The notes: a model not told the origin generated them from the letters alone. 20,973 nucleotides of DNA from JBAYHA01 sp964605975 (GCA_964605975.1 CAZSER010000009.1:1-20973), one strand, 5' to 3'. Counted from the first letter of the stretch, positions 12,230-20,607 are shown. Numbers and translations are program-made.

Positions 12230-13103
12230 CTATTTTAAAGACACTATTTTATTTAAAGAAAACTGCTTTATTTTTCTTTCTACCGTTTTTTGCATTTTTT
12301 TTGTTGCCGGAGCTAAAATTTTTCTAGGATCAAAACAGTTTTTATTTTGTGCCCAAAAAGCTTTTTGAGCCTCAGCAAAAGCNNNNNNNNNNTTCGCTAT
12401 CAATATTAACAATTTTTATCCCCGCTTTAATGGCTTTCCTCGTTTGTAATGCCGAAAATCCACTTGCCCCATGTAAAACTAAAGGAATTTTTACTCTTTT
12501 TTTAATCTCTTTTAACCTGGCAATATCCAAAGTTTTTTCTTTATTTTTAATAATTTTTTCTACTCCATGATAGTTACCAATTGCCACCGCCAAACTATCA
12601 ATGCCCGTCATTTGAACAAATCTTTCTGCCTCATCTGGATCAGTCAAAAAAGCCTCATCTTTTGAACTATTTAACCAATCTTCTGTTCCCTCTAATCGTC
12701 CCAGCTCGGCCTGAACAAAAACTCCATGAGCATGAGCATATTTAACAACCTTTCTGGTTATTTCTACATTTTCCAAAAAAGATAACGCCGAACCATCAAT
12801 CATCACCGAAGAATATCCTTCTGAAATACATTGTCTAATTAAATCAAAATCATGTCCATGATCTAAATGTAAAGCTACGGGAACTTTTACCTGATCAGAG
12901 GCGGAACGAACTAGCGCCGTCAACTCCGATAACCCCGCATAACTAATCGCTCCCGGGGTTGTTTGAATAATTACCGGTTTTTTCATTTTTTCCGCACCAC
13001 GCAAAACGGCTTGTAAAATTTCTAAATTATTAACATTAAAAGCGCCGACTGCTCCAGAATTATTTTTGAAATATTGAAATATTTTTTTTACATGAACAAA
13101 CAT
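12230..13103 (-). CDS. fba: Class II fructose-1,6-bisphosphate aldolase (with assembly gap)
   Basis: The protein is of the FbaA/GatY family and cleaves fructose-1,6-bisphosphate in glycolysis with a divalent metal. Visible motifs: GAFNVNNLE near the start, HLDHGHD (D81 catalytic, H82 metal ligand), AELGRLEGTED, YHGVEKI and VLHGASG (metal/phosphate binding), and NIDSE. The 10-N gap (12383-12392) follows NIDSE; beyond it AFAEAQKAFW and FDPRKILAPATKKM complete the usual C-terminus in another frame. In relatives about three residues (L-R-x) fill this place, so the true gap is probably 9 bases and the gene intact. It follows tpiA closely, which encodes the next glycolytic step. No Shine-Dalgarno is clear at the ATG 13103. 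Confidence 0.92.
12383..12392. other. Assembly gap (10 N)
   Basis: Ten unknown bases inside the aldolase gene. Ten is not a multiple of three and splits the frame, while the family alignment expects nine, so this is a placeholder and not a real frameshift. Confidence 0.97.
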
Positions 13104-13127
13104 TTTTGTGATTTTTATTTTATAAAC

Positions 13128-13883
13128 TTAATCAAAATAAGAAGCGATTGAAACAAACTCCAACGGATCACAAGAAGCACGACCAACCAGAAGACCATCA
13201 CAATATTTAGAAGACAAAAATCCGGGAGAAATTAAACTATTAACAGATCCACCATATAAAACCATGACTTTTTCGTCAAAAAATTTTTCCGAATATACAC
13301 TGGTAAAAAATCTTCTAAATAATTTCCAAATTGGTTCCATTTCTTCCACTTCCAAATATGTTCCACTACCAATCGCCCAAACCGGTTCATACGCAATAAC
13401 TATTTTTTTCTCCAAAGGTAGATTAACTTTTTTCAAAGCGCCACTAAGTTGTTTTAACAACACTGCCTCCGTTTTTCCTTCGTTTTTCTCTTTGAGAGTT
13501 TCTCCAACACACAAAACGGGAGTTAAACCAAATTCAAAGGCTAAAGAAATTTTTTGTGTAATTTGGTCATTTTCTTCTCCCAATAAAGTTCTTCGCTCCG
13601 AATGACCAATTAAAACATACTGACAACCAATATCCTTTAACTGCTTGGCGCTAACCTCTCCGGTCAAAGAATCTTTTTTGCTCATTGCCAAGTTCTGCGC
13701 GCCCAAAGCCAAAACTCCCTTTTTTAGAACTGAAGCAACAGACGACAAATATAACATTGAGGGCGCAATCACTACTTCAAAATTATTTCTCCCCGAAAAC
13801 TCATATTCAAACTTTTTTAGTAAAGAGAAACTCTCCCCTTCATTCAAAAACATTTTCCAATTGGCAAAAAGCATTTTTTTCAT
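13128..13883 (-). CDS. tpiA: Triosephosphate isomerase
   Basis: The 251-aa length and all signatures match TpiA, which interconverts dihydroxyacetone phosphate and glyceraldehyde 3-phosphate in the cytoplasm. Present are ANWKM (substrate lysine K10), IGHSERR (electrophile H94), YEPVWAIGSG (base E166, the loop-6 hinge) and LYGGSVNS near the C-terminus (phosphate binding). The gene lies between the M16 peptidase gene (5 bp upstream) and the aldolase gene (24 bp downstream), so tpiA and fba form a small glycolytic cluster. The start ATG 13883 gives the standard N-terminus; nothing is missing. Confidence 0.97.
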   Translation of the reverse strand: MKKMLFANWKMFLNEGESFSLLKKFEYEFSGRNNFEVVIAPSMLYLSSVASVLKKGVLALGAQNLAMSKKDSLTGEVSAKQLKDIGCQYVLIGHSERRTLLGEENDQITQKISLAFEFGLTPVLCVGETLKEKNEGKTEAVLLKQLSGALKKVNLPLEKKIVIAYEPVWAIGSGTYLEVEEMEPIWKLFRRFFTSVYSEKFFDEKVMVLYGGSVNSLISPGFLSSKYCDGLLVGRASCDPLEFVSIASYFD

Positions 13884-13888
13884 ACAAA

Positions 13889-15166
13889 TTAAGGCAAAAT
13901 AATTTTCTCTTTGTATTTATCTAAATTTTTAAATGGCCCGATAACAGCCAAATTAAATTTTTCTTTACGAAATAAAAATTTTGCCACCTCTTGAACTTCT
14001 TTAATCGTCACTTGGGAATATTTTTTTATCTTTTCTTCTGGTGACATCGATTTCCCCACCAATAATTCTTGCTTACCATAAAACTCCGCCAAAGTAGAAC
14101 TGTCTTCTAAACTCAAGACTATTTTACCTCGCAAGAACTCTTTGGCATCTTTTAATTCTTTGAGCGAAATGCCATTATTAACTATTTTCAACAACTCTTT
14201 TTGAATTAATATTAATGCTTCATCAAAACGACTTAAATCCAAACCGGATTGAATAAAAAAATTACCGGCATCTTGATAAAAATTAGGATAAGCCCTAATA
14301 AAATAACAAAGTCCTTGTCGTTCTCTTACGGAAATAAAAAGACGAGAGCTCATATTTCCACCCAAAATAATAGACAACAAATGCATAGCATAAGTTCGAC
14401 GGTCATGATAACCAAAAGCAGGAAAACCCAAAGCCATCTGAACCTGCTTTGTTTCTTTGTATGAAAACCTAAAACGAGGAGAATTTTGCTCTCCTATGTA
14501 TGGAATAAAACTGTCCTCTGGTTGCAAAAATTTTTGTGGGACCTTGCTAATAAAAAATTTTTCCAAAGACTTTTTTACTTTTTCAACTTCCCGCCCAGAA
14601 ACAACAATAACTAAATTATCCGGTCGATAATATTTATCAAAATAGTTCAACATTTCCTGACGAGAAACAGTTTTTATTACCTCTTCTGGACCTGCAATAT
14701 CAGCCCCCAACGGATGTCCTTCATAAACTGATTCTTCCAAAATAGTTTCTATGTGCATCAACGGGTTATCGTGATACATATTAATTTCTTCGATAATCAC
14801 TCCTCGTTCTCTTTCTAGCTCTGTTCTTTTAAACTGAGAATTTAAAATCATGTCCGACAAAATATCTACGGCCAACTCTGACTTTTGATGATTTATTTTG
14901 ACATAATATCCCGTATAATCTTTGCTCGTCATCGCATTAAACTCTGCACCAACCCTATCTAACGCTAAACTCAAATCAATGGTTCGAGGACGCTTCCTTG
15001 TTCCTTTGAACATCATGTGTTCAATAAAATGAGACAACCCATTAATCTTTGGATTTTCGTAACGAGATCCAACACCAAAAAGAAAAAAAACCGTCGTTGC
15101 CATAGTCTCTTTTTGAGGTAATAGCAACAATCGGATTTTATTATTATAAACAGTTTTTTTAAGCAT
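13889..15166 (-). CDS. M16 family zinc metalloprotease (insulinase/MPP-like)
   Basis: This protein, 425 aa from ATG 15166, has the inverted zinc motif HFIEH (H46, E49, H50 from this start), with the third ligand glutamate about 76 residues on in VIIEEINMYHDNP. It has the glycine-rich GLSHFIEHMMFKGT context of M16 peptidases and the C-terminal second domain with SVRERQGLCYFIRAYP. One gene carries both halves of the fold, as in bacterial processing-peptidase-like M16B proteins, which cut peptides or remove targeting segments; the partner is unknown. A longer frame from TTG 15196 adds ten arginine-rich residues, but the ATG start gives the usual beginning KKTVYNNKIRLLLLPQK. A possible -10 (TATCAT, 15262-15257) lies upstream. 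It heads the operon with tpiA, fba and the TPR gene. Confidence 0.93.
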   Translation of the reverse strand: MLKKTVYNNKIRLLLLPQKETMATTVFFLFGVGSRYENPKINGLSHFIEHMMFKGTRKRPRTIDLSLALDRVGAEFNAMTSKDYTGYYVKINHQKSELAVDILSDMILNSQFKRTELERERGVIIEEINMYHDNPLMHIETILEESVYEGHPLGADIAGPEEVIKTVSRQEMLNYFDKYYRPDNLVIVVSGREVEKVKKSLEKFFISKVPQKFLQPEDSFIPYIGEQNSPRFRFSYKETKQVQMALGFPAFGYHDRRTYAMHLLSIILGGNMSSRLFISVRERQGLCYFIRAYPNFYQDAGNFFIQSGLDLSRFDEALILIQKELLKIVNNGISLKELKDAKEFLRGKIVLSLEDSSTLAEFYGKQELLVGKSMSPEEKIKKYSQVTIKEVQEVAKFLFRKEKFNLAVIGPFKNLDKYKEKIILP

Positions 15167-15322
15167 AATAAATCCACTTAATAATCTTCTCCTCAAAGAA
15201 AAAATCTCACCGCTCCCCTCAGCAAGAAAAACTCTTTCCTAAAATAGTCCCTAATAATGATACCATTTTTTATAAAAAAACAAAAACGAGAGCTACCCCC
15301 TCATTTCTATAAATAACATCAA

Positions 15323-15916
15323 CTATTCTGTAATTTGAGCTTCCAATAGTTCTATATCATTTTTTTTATTGGACAAATGACTTTTAACTCTTGCCAAAAA
15401 AGAGCCTATTTTAGAAATAAAATTTTGTTGCCCCTCCTCATATTTCTCCGGTGCCTGTAAAGCCTTTTTTTTGACCGTTTTTTCTTGTTTTAAAATTTCT
15501 TTTTCCAATTCTAACTGTTGTTTTCTAAACTCTTCTACAGTTATATCTCTAGCCATCGCCAAAAATTTTTCCGCTTTACTTATCTCTTCCTCGTGTCGAG
15601 AAATCAAAGTGTCTGTATATTTAGTAATACCTCTTTCTGTTAATACTCTCAATTCTGCCATTCTTTCTTCGGCCAAATCCAATAAATACTGCCCCTTTGT
15701 TTCTTTGCTAATAGTAAAAACAAACCGCAACTGTTCACCAAAAATATCGGCCCAATACCAAAAAGAGTCAGGCAAAACTCCAGCTTTAATAACTTTTGTT
15801 TCTTCAATAAAAAATTTTTCGGCCGAAAAATCTTGTTCTTTCTCTTGCGACATGGACACAGGAGAAAAAAAACCAAAAATAATAATCAACAATATAACTT
15901 TTTTGTAATAGTTCAT
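15323..15916 (-). CDS. Secreted DUF5667-type protein
   Basis: The 197-aa protein has a signal peptide (about residues 1-23: MNYYKK, hydrophobic core, then PVSMSQ). The segment AGVLPDSFWYWADIFGEQLRFVFTI follows, and then long charged helices (GQYLLDLAEERMAELRVLTERG). This 'LPDS.fY..k...E..rl.ft' start followed by an AEER(L/M)AE helix is how I know DUF5667, frequent in Patescibacteria and a few other groups, function unknown. The helical C-terminal part (about 95-197) is K/E-rich, likely coiled coil. TATAAT at 15943-15938 gives it its own promoter, just past the end of the glycosidase-like gene upstream. Confidence 0.85.
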   Translation of the reverse strand: MNYYKKVILLIIIFGFFSPVSMSQEKEQDFSAEKFFIEETKVIKAGVLPDSFWYWADIFGEQLRFVFTISKETKGQYLLDLAEERMAELRVLTERGITKYTDTLISRHEEEISKAEKFLAMARDITVEEFRKQQLELEKEILKQEKTVKKKALQAPEKYEEGQQNFISKIGSFLARVKSHLSNKKNDIELLEAQITE

Positions 15917-15937
15917 AAAAATAAACTTTCTATTTCT

Positions 15938-15943
15938 ATTATA
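15938..15943 (-). promoter_or_regulatory. -10 box of the DUF5667 gene
   Basis: TATAAT on the minus strand 22 bp before the ATG (15916). A TTGGCA about 19 bp further upstream, at the end of the preceding gene, could be the -35. Confidence 0.55.
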
Positions 15944-15955
15944 ACATAACAGAAA

Positions 15956-16987
15956 CTACTTTTGCCATAAACTTCCGGCTGTCAACCATAAACTATCATC
16001 ACCGAGAACCTCTTTTAAATAATACCAATACTCCGCACCCCATAAATAAGCTCCGGCAAAACCGGTCTTTCTAGCAAACTCCCAATGCCTTTCCAAGCGA
16101 TTAGCATCCATTGATTTTCTTTGTTCTTTCAAAGAACTCTCTAAAATTCCGTTTGGAACCCACGGTTCAGCTTGTAATTCAGAAACAATCACTTTGTCTG
16201 GAGTCAAACCAACAACCCGCGCTTTGAAATTATAAAAAATCGGTGGTAAATGATAATAAAAATATCCCAACCAACGATTTTGAACCACACGATAAATCGT
16301 TGTTCCAAAAAAGTCACCCAACCTAGCAACCGGCAACCAATGTCCCAACTCTCCACTATCAGTTAATAAAATTGGCCGATCATCTAAGGTCTTGACCAAA
16401 GCAACCTCTTTGCGAAGAAGATCAAAATCAGCCGGTGGACATTTTCCAAAATAGTTAAGCATAGGCTCATTTTCTACTTGCCACATGGTAATTATCTCTT
16501 CTTTTTTATATCTGTTTATTACTTCTTGAACAAACAATAACTGCTTTTCAACTATTTTCTCATCGGATAAATAAACTAACCACTCTGGATCATGACACTC
16601 TGGCCAACGAGGTGTTCTTCTCCCCACTGACAACAACACCTCCACCTCAAACTCTTTGGCAAAATCAATTTGCCAGTCCAATTCAGAAAAATCATATTCT
16701 CCCTCTACTTTTTCTATCTGATTCCATGGTGCAGAAAGTCTAACCTTGTCAACCTTTAAATCATGAAAAATATCATAAAGTACGGATCGAGGATTTAACC
16801 CCAAAGACTCGGCATAATGTCGAGAAAAATCAACTCCCGTAAAAAAATTTTTGTTTTTTCCAAAATCATAAAAAAACAAAACAACAAACACCCCAACAAC
16901 AAAAACAAAAGTTGCTGACAATAAAACAAAAAACATTAGTGCTTTTTCTTTATCCGGTAAACGAATTTTTTTTCTTATATTTTTCAT
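15956..16987 (-). CDS. Membrane-anchored clan-A glycoside hydrolase-like protein
   Basis: The 343-aa protein has a cytoplasmic basic tail, one transmembrane helix (about residues 16-40) and an extracellular TIM-barrel domain. Signs of a GH5/GH42-type clan-A barrel are KVRLSAPWNQIEKVEGEYDF early, MWQVENEP (172-175; E174 as acid/base) and VIVSELQAEPW (266-276; E270 likely nucleophile), placed near strands 4 and 7 as in the family. The substrate cannot be told; it may act on cell-surface or environmental polysaccharide, or be a catalytically altered relative. The gene follows the EamA transporter gene by 10 bp and is co-transcribed with it. Confidence 0.82.
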   Translation of the reverse strand: MKNIRKKIRLPDKEKALMFFVLLSATFVFVVGVFVVLFFYDFGKNKNFFTGVDFSRHYAESLGLNPRSVLYDIFHDLKVDKVRLSAPWNQIEKVEGEYDFSELDWQIDFAKEFEVEVLLSVGRRTPRWPECHDPEWLVYLSDEKIVEKQLLFVQEVINRYKKEEIITMWQVENEPMLNYFGKCPPADFDLLRKEVALVKTLDDRPILLTDSGELGHWLPVARLGDFFGTTIYRVVQNRWLGYFYYHLPPIFYNFKARVVGLTPDKVIVSELQAEPWVPNGILESSLKEQRKSMDANRLERHWEFARKTGFAGAYLWGAEYWYYLKEVLGDDSLWLTAGSLWQK

Positions 16988-16997
16988 ATTTTAATTT

Positions 16998-17897
16998 TTA
17001 GACTAAAAAATATAAACCAACACCTATAAAAATCAGTGAGATTATTTGTAAAACAAACTCCGAAGAATAAATTTTTTCTGTAAACCTTTTAGGAGAAAAT
17101 TTTGTTAAAAGAGCCACCATAAAAAACAAAATCACATACTGCAAACCACTTAAAGCATTAACAATTGTAGCGCTAGAAAGTGATACGGCATAATTAATCG
17201 CCACAAAATAAATTGCTGAACTGGCTTTGTTAACTGCTAACAAAAAAAAACTTTTTCGAACTTCTCGTTTGTTTTTTTCTCGACTAAATAAAACTTTTCT
17301 AAATTTTTCAGAAAAAAACAAAGGCAAAACCACCAAAAATGACCCCAATCTAGCCCAAACAAAACCGGTAGAAAAACTATCTTGCAAATAACTAAATCTT
17401 CCCGTCACATAAAAAAAAGAAAAACAAATCGAAGCCAAAATCGCCCAAACAAGCCCCTTGTGCCAACCATTATATTTTTCGCTTTTTTCAAAAGAGATTA
17501 GAAAAGTTCCAATCACCAAGAAAATTACACCAAACCACTCTGGGCCGGAAAGTCGTTCTTGCAAAATAAAATAAGAGAATAAAATTGAAAAAAGAGGAAT
17601 TAACCCTCCAACAAACGGAGCAACATGTGTCGCTTCGCCCTTCTTTATCGCTGAATAAAAAAAATAAAGCGCAACCGAAAAAGAAACACCCGAAATTATT
17701 GCCCAAAAAATAACTGTTCCCGAAGCGTAAAAATTGAAATCAAAAAAGATAAAAAATAGTCCCAAAAGATTTGCCACTGCCGTCCAAAAAGTAAGCACAG
17801 CCGGAGAAGGAAACCTCTTTGTCACCAACACCTTATCCAAAAGAGCGGCTAACGCATTGAAAAATTGCGCGCCCAAAGTTAAATAAAGCCACAACAT
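16998..17897 (-). CDS. EamA/DMT-family membrane transporter
   Basis: The 299-aa hydrophobic protein has about ten transmembrane helices in two EamA halves (about residues 1-140 and 150-299). Family features are the N-terminal LTLGAQFFNALAALLDKVL, IKKGEATHVAPFVGGLIPLF and the second-half AINYAVSLSSATIVNALSGL, both with the 'alpha helix - small residues - P' pattern of drug/metabolite exporters. The substrate is unknown. TATAAT with a TGT extension (17929-17924) and a strong terminator just before it mark the start of a transcription unit with the glycosidase-like gene. Confidence 0.88.
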   Translation of the reverse strand: MLWLYLTLGAQFFNALAALLDKVLVTKRFPSPAVLTFWTAVANLLGLFFIFFDFNFYASGTVIFWAIISGVSFSVALYFFYSAIKKGEATHVAPFVGGLIPLFSILFSYFILQERLSGPEWFGVIFLVIGTFLISFEKSEKYNGWHKGLVWAILASICFSFFYVTGRFSYLQDSFSTGFVWARLGSFLVVLPLFFSEKFRKVLFSREKNKREVRKSFFLLAVNKASSAIYFVAINYAVSLSSATIVNALSGLQYVILFFMVALLTKFSPKRFTEKIYSSEFVLQIISLIFIGVGLYFLV

Positions 17898-17923
17898 TTT
17901 TATTTTTTTTTATGAGTAATTTT

Positions 17924-17929
17924 ATTATA
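17924..17929 (-). promoter_or_regulatory. -10 box of the EamA gene
   Basis: TGT-TATAAT on the minus strand, 26 bp before the ATG (17897) and just after the terminator of the preceding gene. The -35 is weak (TTTATT-like). Confidence 0.55.
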
Positions 17930-17947
17930 ACATAGTTGAAGAAAAAT

Positions 17948-17980
17948 AAAAAAAACCGGCGATGTCTTTGACATCGCCGG
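17948..17980 (-). terminator. Strong intrinsic terminator after the zinc-ribbon gene
   Basis: CCGGCGATGTC (17980-17970 as read on the minus strand) and GACATCGCCGG (17966-17956) form an 11-bp G/C-rich stem with a 3-nt loop, followed by eight T's. It lies 11 bp after the stop at 17992. Confidence 0.95.
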
Positions 17981-17991
17981 AACAACAAAAA

Positions 17992-18489
17992 TCACAGTAA
18001 ATTTCTTTGCACAATCTTCTTCGCCGGAACCTGCGGTTCCGGATAAAAAAAATCATGCGCCTTTTCCGCCGTTAACGGAGAACTCAGACCAAAAGCTTTT
18101 TTTAATTCCCTGATAAAAAGCTCTTGATCCACCAACGACCCCCGCAAAACGGCAATTCCCGAGAATTTCAACTCCATCATTTGGAATTGATTTCCCGCTT
18201 TTTTGTCAGCACATTGCCGACAAACTCGGCCAAAGAAACAAATCCCCGAACTGTCCGCCCGAAAGAGAACAACGGACACCTTCGCCTGTTGGCAAAGAGG
18301 ACAGTTCTCTAAAATCGACGAGCTTTCTCCTTTTTCTACCAATCTTCGCACTCGATCGGTAAAAGGAGATTTTTTTCCTTTTTTGAGAACTCCTCTCAAA
18401 AAAAGATAACCTTTTGGCTGAAACATCAACCATTCAATTGATTTTCCAGCAAACTTCCCATACTTCAAAACAAAAGGTTCTCTCCTCAT
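17992..18489 (-). CDS. Zinc-ribbon protein with ExoX_C-like N-terminus
   Basis: This 165-aa soluble protein begins KYGKFAGKSIEWLMFQPKGYLFLRGVLKKG (about residues 9-38), resembling the small 'GKYKGKTIEE...DPGYLRWLL' module I know as ExoX_C, found in some exonucleases and alone. It then has a zinc ribbon CPLC (C63, C66) ... CRQC (C90, C93), and a C-terminal helical tail (about 110-165). It could bind DNA or another protein through the ribbon. No catalytic residues are seen. It has a near-ideal promoter (TTGACT-17-TATAAT, 18563-18535), a good ribosome site (AAAGGAG) and a strong terminator, so it is a well-expressed single-gene unit. Confidence 0.8.
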   Translation of the reverse strand: MRREPFVLKYGKFAGKSIEWLMFQPKGYLFLRGVLKKGKKSPFTDRVRRLVEKGESSSILENCPLCQQAKVSVVLFRADSSGICFFGRVCRQCADKKAGNQFQMMELKFSGIAVLRGSLVDQELFIRELKKAFGLSSPLTAEKAHDFFYPEPQVPAKKIVQRNLL

Positions 18490-18534
18490 CTTTTTCTCCT
18501 TTTTTTTGTCAAATTTAAAATAACAAACAATTTA

Positions 18535-18563
18535 ATTATATCATATAAAAAACAAAAAGTCAA
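18535..18563 (-). promoter_or_regulatory. Promoter of the zinc-ribbon gene
   Basis: Minus-strand -35 TTGACT (18563-18558), 17-bp spacer, -10 TATAAT (18540-18535), 46 bp before the ATG at 18489. It is one of the best matches to the sigma-70 consensus in the window. Confidence 0.85.
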
Positions 18564-18564
18564 A

Positions 18565-18590
18565 CAAAAAAGCGTTGTTTTGACAACGCT
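18565..18590 (-). terminator. Intrinsic terminator after the response regulator gene
   Basis: AGCGTTGT/ACAACGCT, 8 bp with a 4-nt loop (18590-18571), then TTTTTT on the minus strand, a few bases after the stop at 18596. It abuts the promoter of the next gene. Confidence 0.92.
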
Positions 18591-18595
18591 ATTAA

Positions 18596-18943
18596 CTACG
18601 ACTCTACCGTCAAGAACTTAACAAGTTCCTGATATTTCGTTTTTTCATAGCCCCCAACAGCTCCCTTTTTCTGTAAAGCAAGGTTCATTTCTCTGTTGGC
18701 AGAAATACCAATAACAGGTATTTTTGTGTAATTTTGAGCAAAAAACTTCAAACCATCTTCTGGTTCTGATATCGATCCATCAAGTAAAACAAAATCAAAA
18801 TCATACTTCCTAACGGCCGAAAAAGCCTCCGATAATGAGCTAACTGGATGGACACCAATCCCCAAACATTCCAAATTTTCTCTTATTAGCTCTATAAAAC
18901 TGGACTCATCTTCTACTATCAATACTTTTCGAACTAGCCCCAT
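18596..18943 (-). CDS. Single-domain response regulator (CheY-like receiver)
   Basis: The 115-aa protein is only a receiver domain: acidic pocket E11-D12 in VLIVEDE, phospho-acceptor D55 in FVLLDG, S81 in GISAN and conserved K101 in GYEKT. It should be phosphorylated by a histidine kinase and act through protein contacts, as it has no output domain; no kinase is in the window. The start ATG 18943 has AAAGGAGTCAATA before it. Its promoter (TTGACA-17-TATTAT) and the terminator at 18565-18590 make it a single-gene unit. Confidence 0.93.
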   Translation of the reverse strand: MGLVRKVLIVEDESSFIELIRENLECLGIGVHPVSSLSEAFSAVRKYDFDFVLLDGSISEPEDGLKFFAQNYTKIPVIGISANREMNLALQKKGAVGGYEKTKYQELVKFLTVES

Positions 18944-18986
18944 TATTGACTCCTTTTGACAACAATTAAAAAGAACACCAAAGTTA

Positions 18987-19015
18987 ATAATAACTTTTTT
19001 TTAAGCTTTTGTCAA
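18987..19015 (-). promoter_or_regulatory. Promoter of the response regulator gene
   Basis: Minus-strand -35 TTGACA (19015-19010), 17-bp spacer, -10 TATTAT (18992-18987). The 13-mer ATCTTTGACAAAA around the -35 recurs before the Nudix-like gene at 20585-20597, which may be coincidental. Confidence 0.85.
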
Positions 19016-19034
19016 AGATGTACTTTTTTCTAAT

Positions 19035-19061
19035 AAAAAAAGCTCGTTGTCGCAACGAGCT
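19035..19061 (-). terminator. Intrinsic terminator after the Nudix gene
   Basis: AGCTCGTTG/CAACGAGCT, 9 bp with a 3-nt loop (19061-19041), then TTTTTT on the minus strand, 10 bp after the stop at 19071. Confidence 0.93.
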
Positions 19062-19070
19062 TCAAACTAA

Positions 19071-19751
19071 TTAAATCCTCACATACAGATGAGCCAACAA
19101 TCTACCAACACCAGCGTTGGTAATCATGCACCCCATCTGCAAAGCCTCTCTCCATGGGACAAACTGCGTTCCCATGATTTTTTCGGCGTCTTTGGTGATG
19201 GGAGTGACCACTCCCTGCTGAAAAATCAGCTTCCCTTTATCCATGATAATTTCATGGCGGGAAAACTCCACGCCAAAGAACCGAATACCGAATTTTTCTC
19301 CCTTTTCATTAACATTGTTAGTGAAAAAGAAAGTGTTATTCGGATTTCCCGGTTCTCCCTTCAGTGGAAAAACCCGGTTCTTTTCAATCAATCCAATCTC
19401 CTCTGAACCCTCTTTGAGAGCGTTTTGGAAATGATTGACCCCAGGATCCAGAAATCCTCGTGGCAGGTTCAATACTGGCTTGTCAGCTTGCAGTGGACGA
19501 GGCTGTTCAACCACTCCCACATACAAGAAACCTGTTCGGTCGATGAAGTAAGGAACCAAAACGGTTCCGCCACCTCCATTTTCCGCAAAACACCAAGCAT
19601 CGTAACCTTGAGGCGTCAATCCGTAACGCACAACTCCGAACTTGGAGCTAAGCTCTACCGATTCCACCTCTGGAATCTCTTTGTCATTAACAAAAAGCTT
19701 CCAGCCCCGACTCTTTCCCTTGATCTCCTGAAAAAACTGACGAAAATCCAT
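19071..19751 (-). CDS. Nudix hydrolase-like protein (degenerate Nudix box)
   Basis: About 226 aa with a Nudix fold: a beta-strand start (GTVLVPYFIDRTGFLYVGVV), NLPRGF just before the box, and GFLDPGVNHFQNALKEGSEE with IGL after it. Compared with G-x5-E-x7-R-E-U-x-E-E-x-G-U the box keeps G, the second E and the E-E pair but has V for the first E and K for R, so activity is possible but not certain. The relatives I know of with PRGF act on ADP-ribose or similar nucleotide sugars. The start is set at ATG 19751; TTG 19760 is an alternative. It follows the paralogous gene at 19815-20549 by about 60 bp and probably shares its transcript, ending at the terminator at 19035-19061. Confidence 0.82.
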   Translation of the reverse strand: MDFRQFFQEIKGKSRGWKLFVNDKEIPEVESVELSSKFGVVRYGLTPQGYDAWCFAENGGGGTVLVPYFIDRTGFLYVGVVEQPRPLQADKPVLNLPRGFLDPGVNHFQNALKEGSEEIGLIEKNRVFPLKGEPGNPNNTFFFTNNVNEKGEKFGIRFFGVEFSRHEIIMDKGKLIFQQGVVTPITKDAEKIMGTQFVPWREALQMGCMITNAGVGRLLAHLYVRI

Positions 19752-19814
19752 TTTAACCAAGCTTTCAAACCGCCAAACCTCCCGTTTGTAGGCCCGAATT
19801 CTTGCTTGTTAAAG

Positions 19815-20549
19815 TCAACCTCCCGTTGACCTATTTACTGCGCTATACAAAACAAACGCAGACAAAGAATGCGCATCCAAAATTTCTCCGTCAGACACCA
19901 GTTTTAGAAAATCATTAATCTCCACTAATTTATATTGACGATACTTTCTTCCTCTACTTTGAAATTTTTCTATATCCATTTCAAAAGATAAAGTAGCCAC
20001 CGTCAACCAATTGCCACTAGTAGAAGAATCTTCTGCCAAGCGCAAAGATTTGCCCTGGTTTTTTAACAAGTACGGAGAAACAGTGACTTTTGCATTCACT
20101 GCTTCAACAACTTCTCCCATTTTACGATCAATAATGTGAGAAGTAACTTCTACGGCTGAAAGATCTCTTTTAGTTTCCGGAATAAATCCTCGCGGAAAAA
20201 CTAACGGCGCCATCCCAATAAAAGTTCCGTAAGCCTTCATCATCAAAAAATATTTTTGATTCACCACTGGAACAATAATTTGTCCAGAAAAGGCCTCCTT
20301 GGAATATGTTCTATTGAATTGACACCAATATTCCGTTTCTACTCCTGTATAAGGAGTTAAAACCACAAAACAAACGGCTATTTTAAACTTTTTTTGAGAA
20401 AAATGAGCCAAAACATCTTGTATCTGCCACTCTCCATCTCTATAATTGCCCAAACGATTAAGCGAAAAAGGAACACCCAAATTACGAAGTTTTTCGTTAA
20501 TTTCAGCCAATTTCAAATCTAATCGCTTAGCAACACTCAAATTATTCAT
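19815..20549 (-). CDS. Nudix-like protein that has lost the Nudix box
   Basis: This 244-aa protein shares its layout with the next gene: a strand region (SGQIIVPVVNQKYFLMMKAY), PRGF (in VFPRGFIPETKRD), and a helical end (GEILDAHSLSAFVLYSAVNR, like ITNAGVGRLLAHLYVR). In place of the glutamate-rich box it has LSAVEVTSHIIDR, without the E-E pair, so metal-dependent hydrolysis is unlikely. It may bind a nucleotide or pair with the Nudix protein. The start is ATG 20549, which has the strongest Shine-Dalgarno in the window (AAGGAGG, 5-6 bp before). A longer frame from TTG 20636 begins in the -35 (TTGACT) of a likely promoter, so it is rejected. It ends in TGA, then the Nudix gene follows. Confidence 0.78.
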   Translation of the reverse strand: MNNLSVAKRLDLKLAEINEKLRNLGVPFSLNRLGNYRDGEWQIQDVLAHFSQKKFKIAVCFVVLTPYTGVETEYWCQFNRTYSKEAFSGQIIVPVVNQKYFLMMKAYGTFIGMAPLVFPRGFIPETKRDLSAVEVTSHIIDRKMGEVVEAVNAKVTVSPYLLKNQGKSLRLAEDSSTSGNWLTVATLSFEMDIEKFQSRGRKYRQYKLVEINDFLKLVSDGEILDAHSLSAFVLYSAVNRSTGG

Positions 20550-20607
20550 TTTGTCCTCCTTTTCTCCTCCCGAGAAAACTAGGTTTTTGTCAAAGATCGG
20601 AAATATA

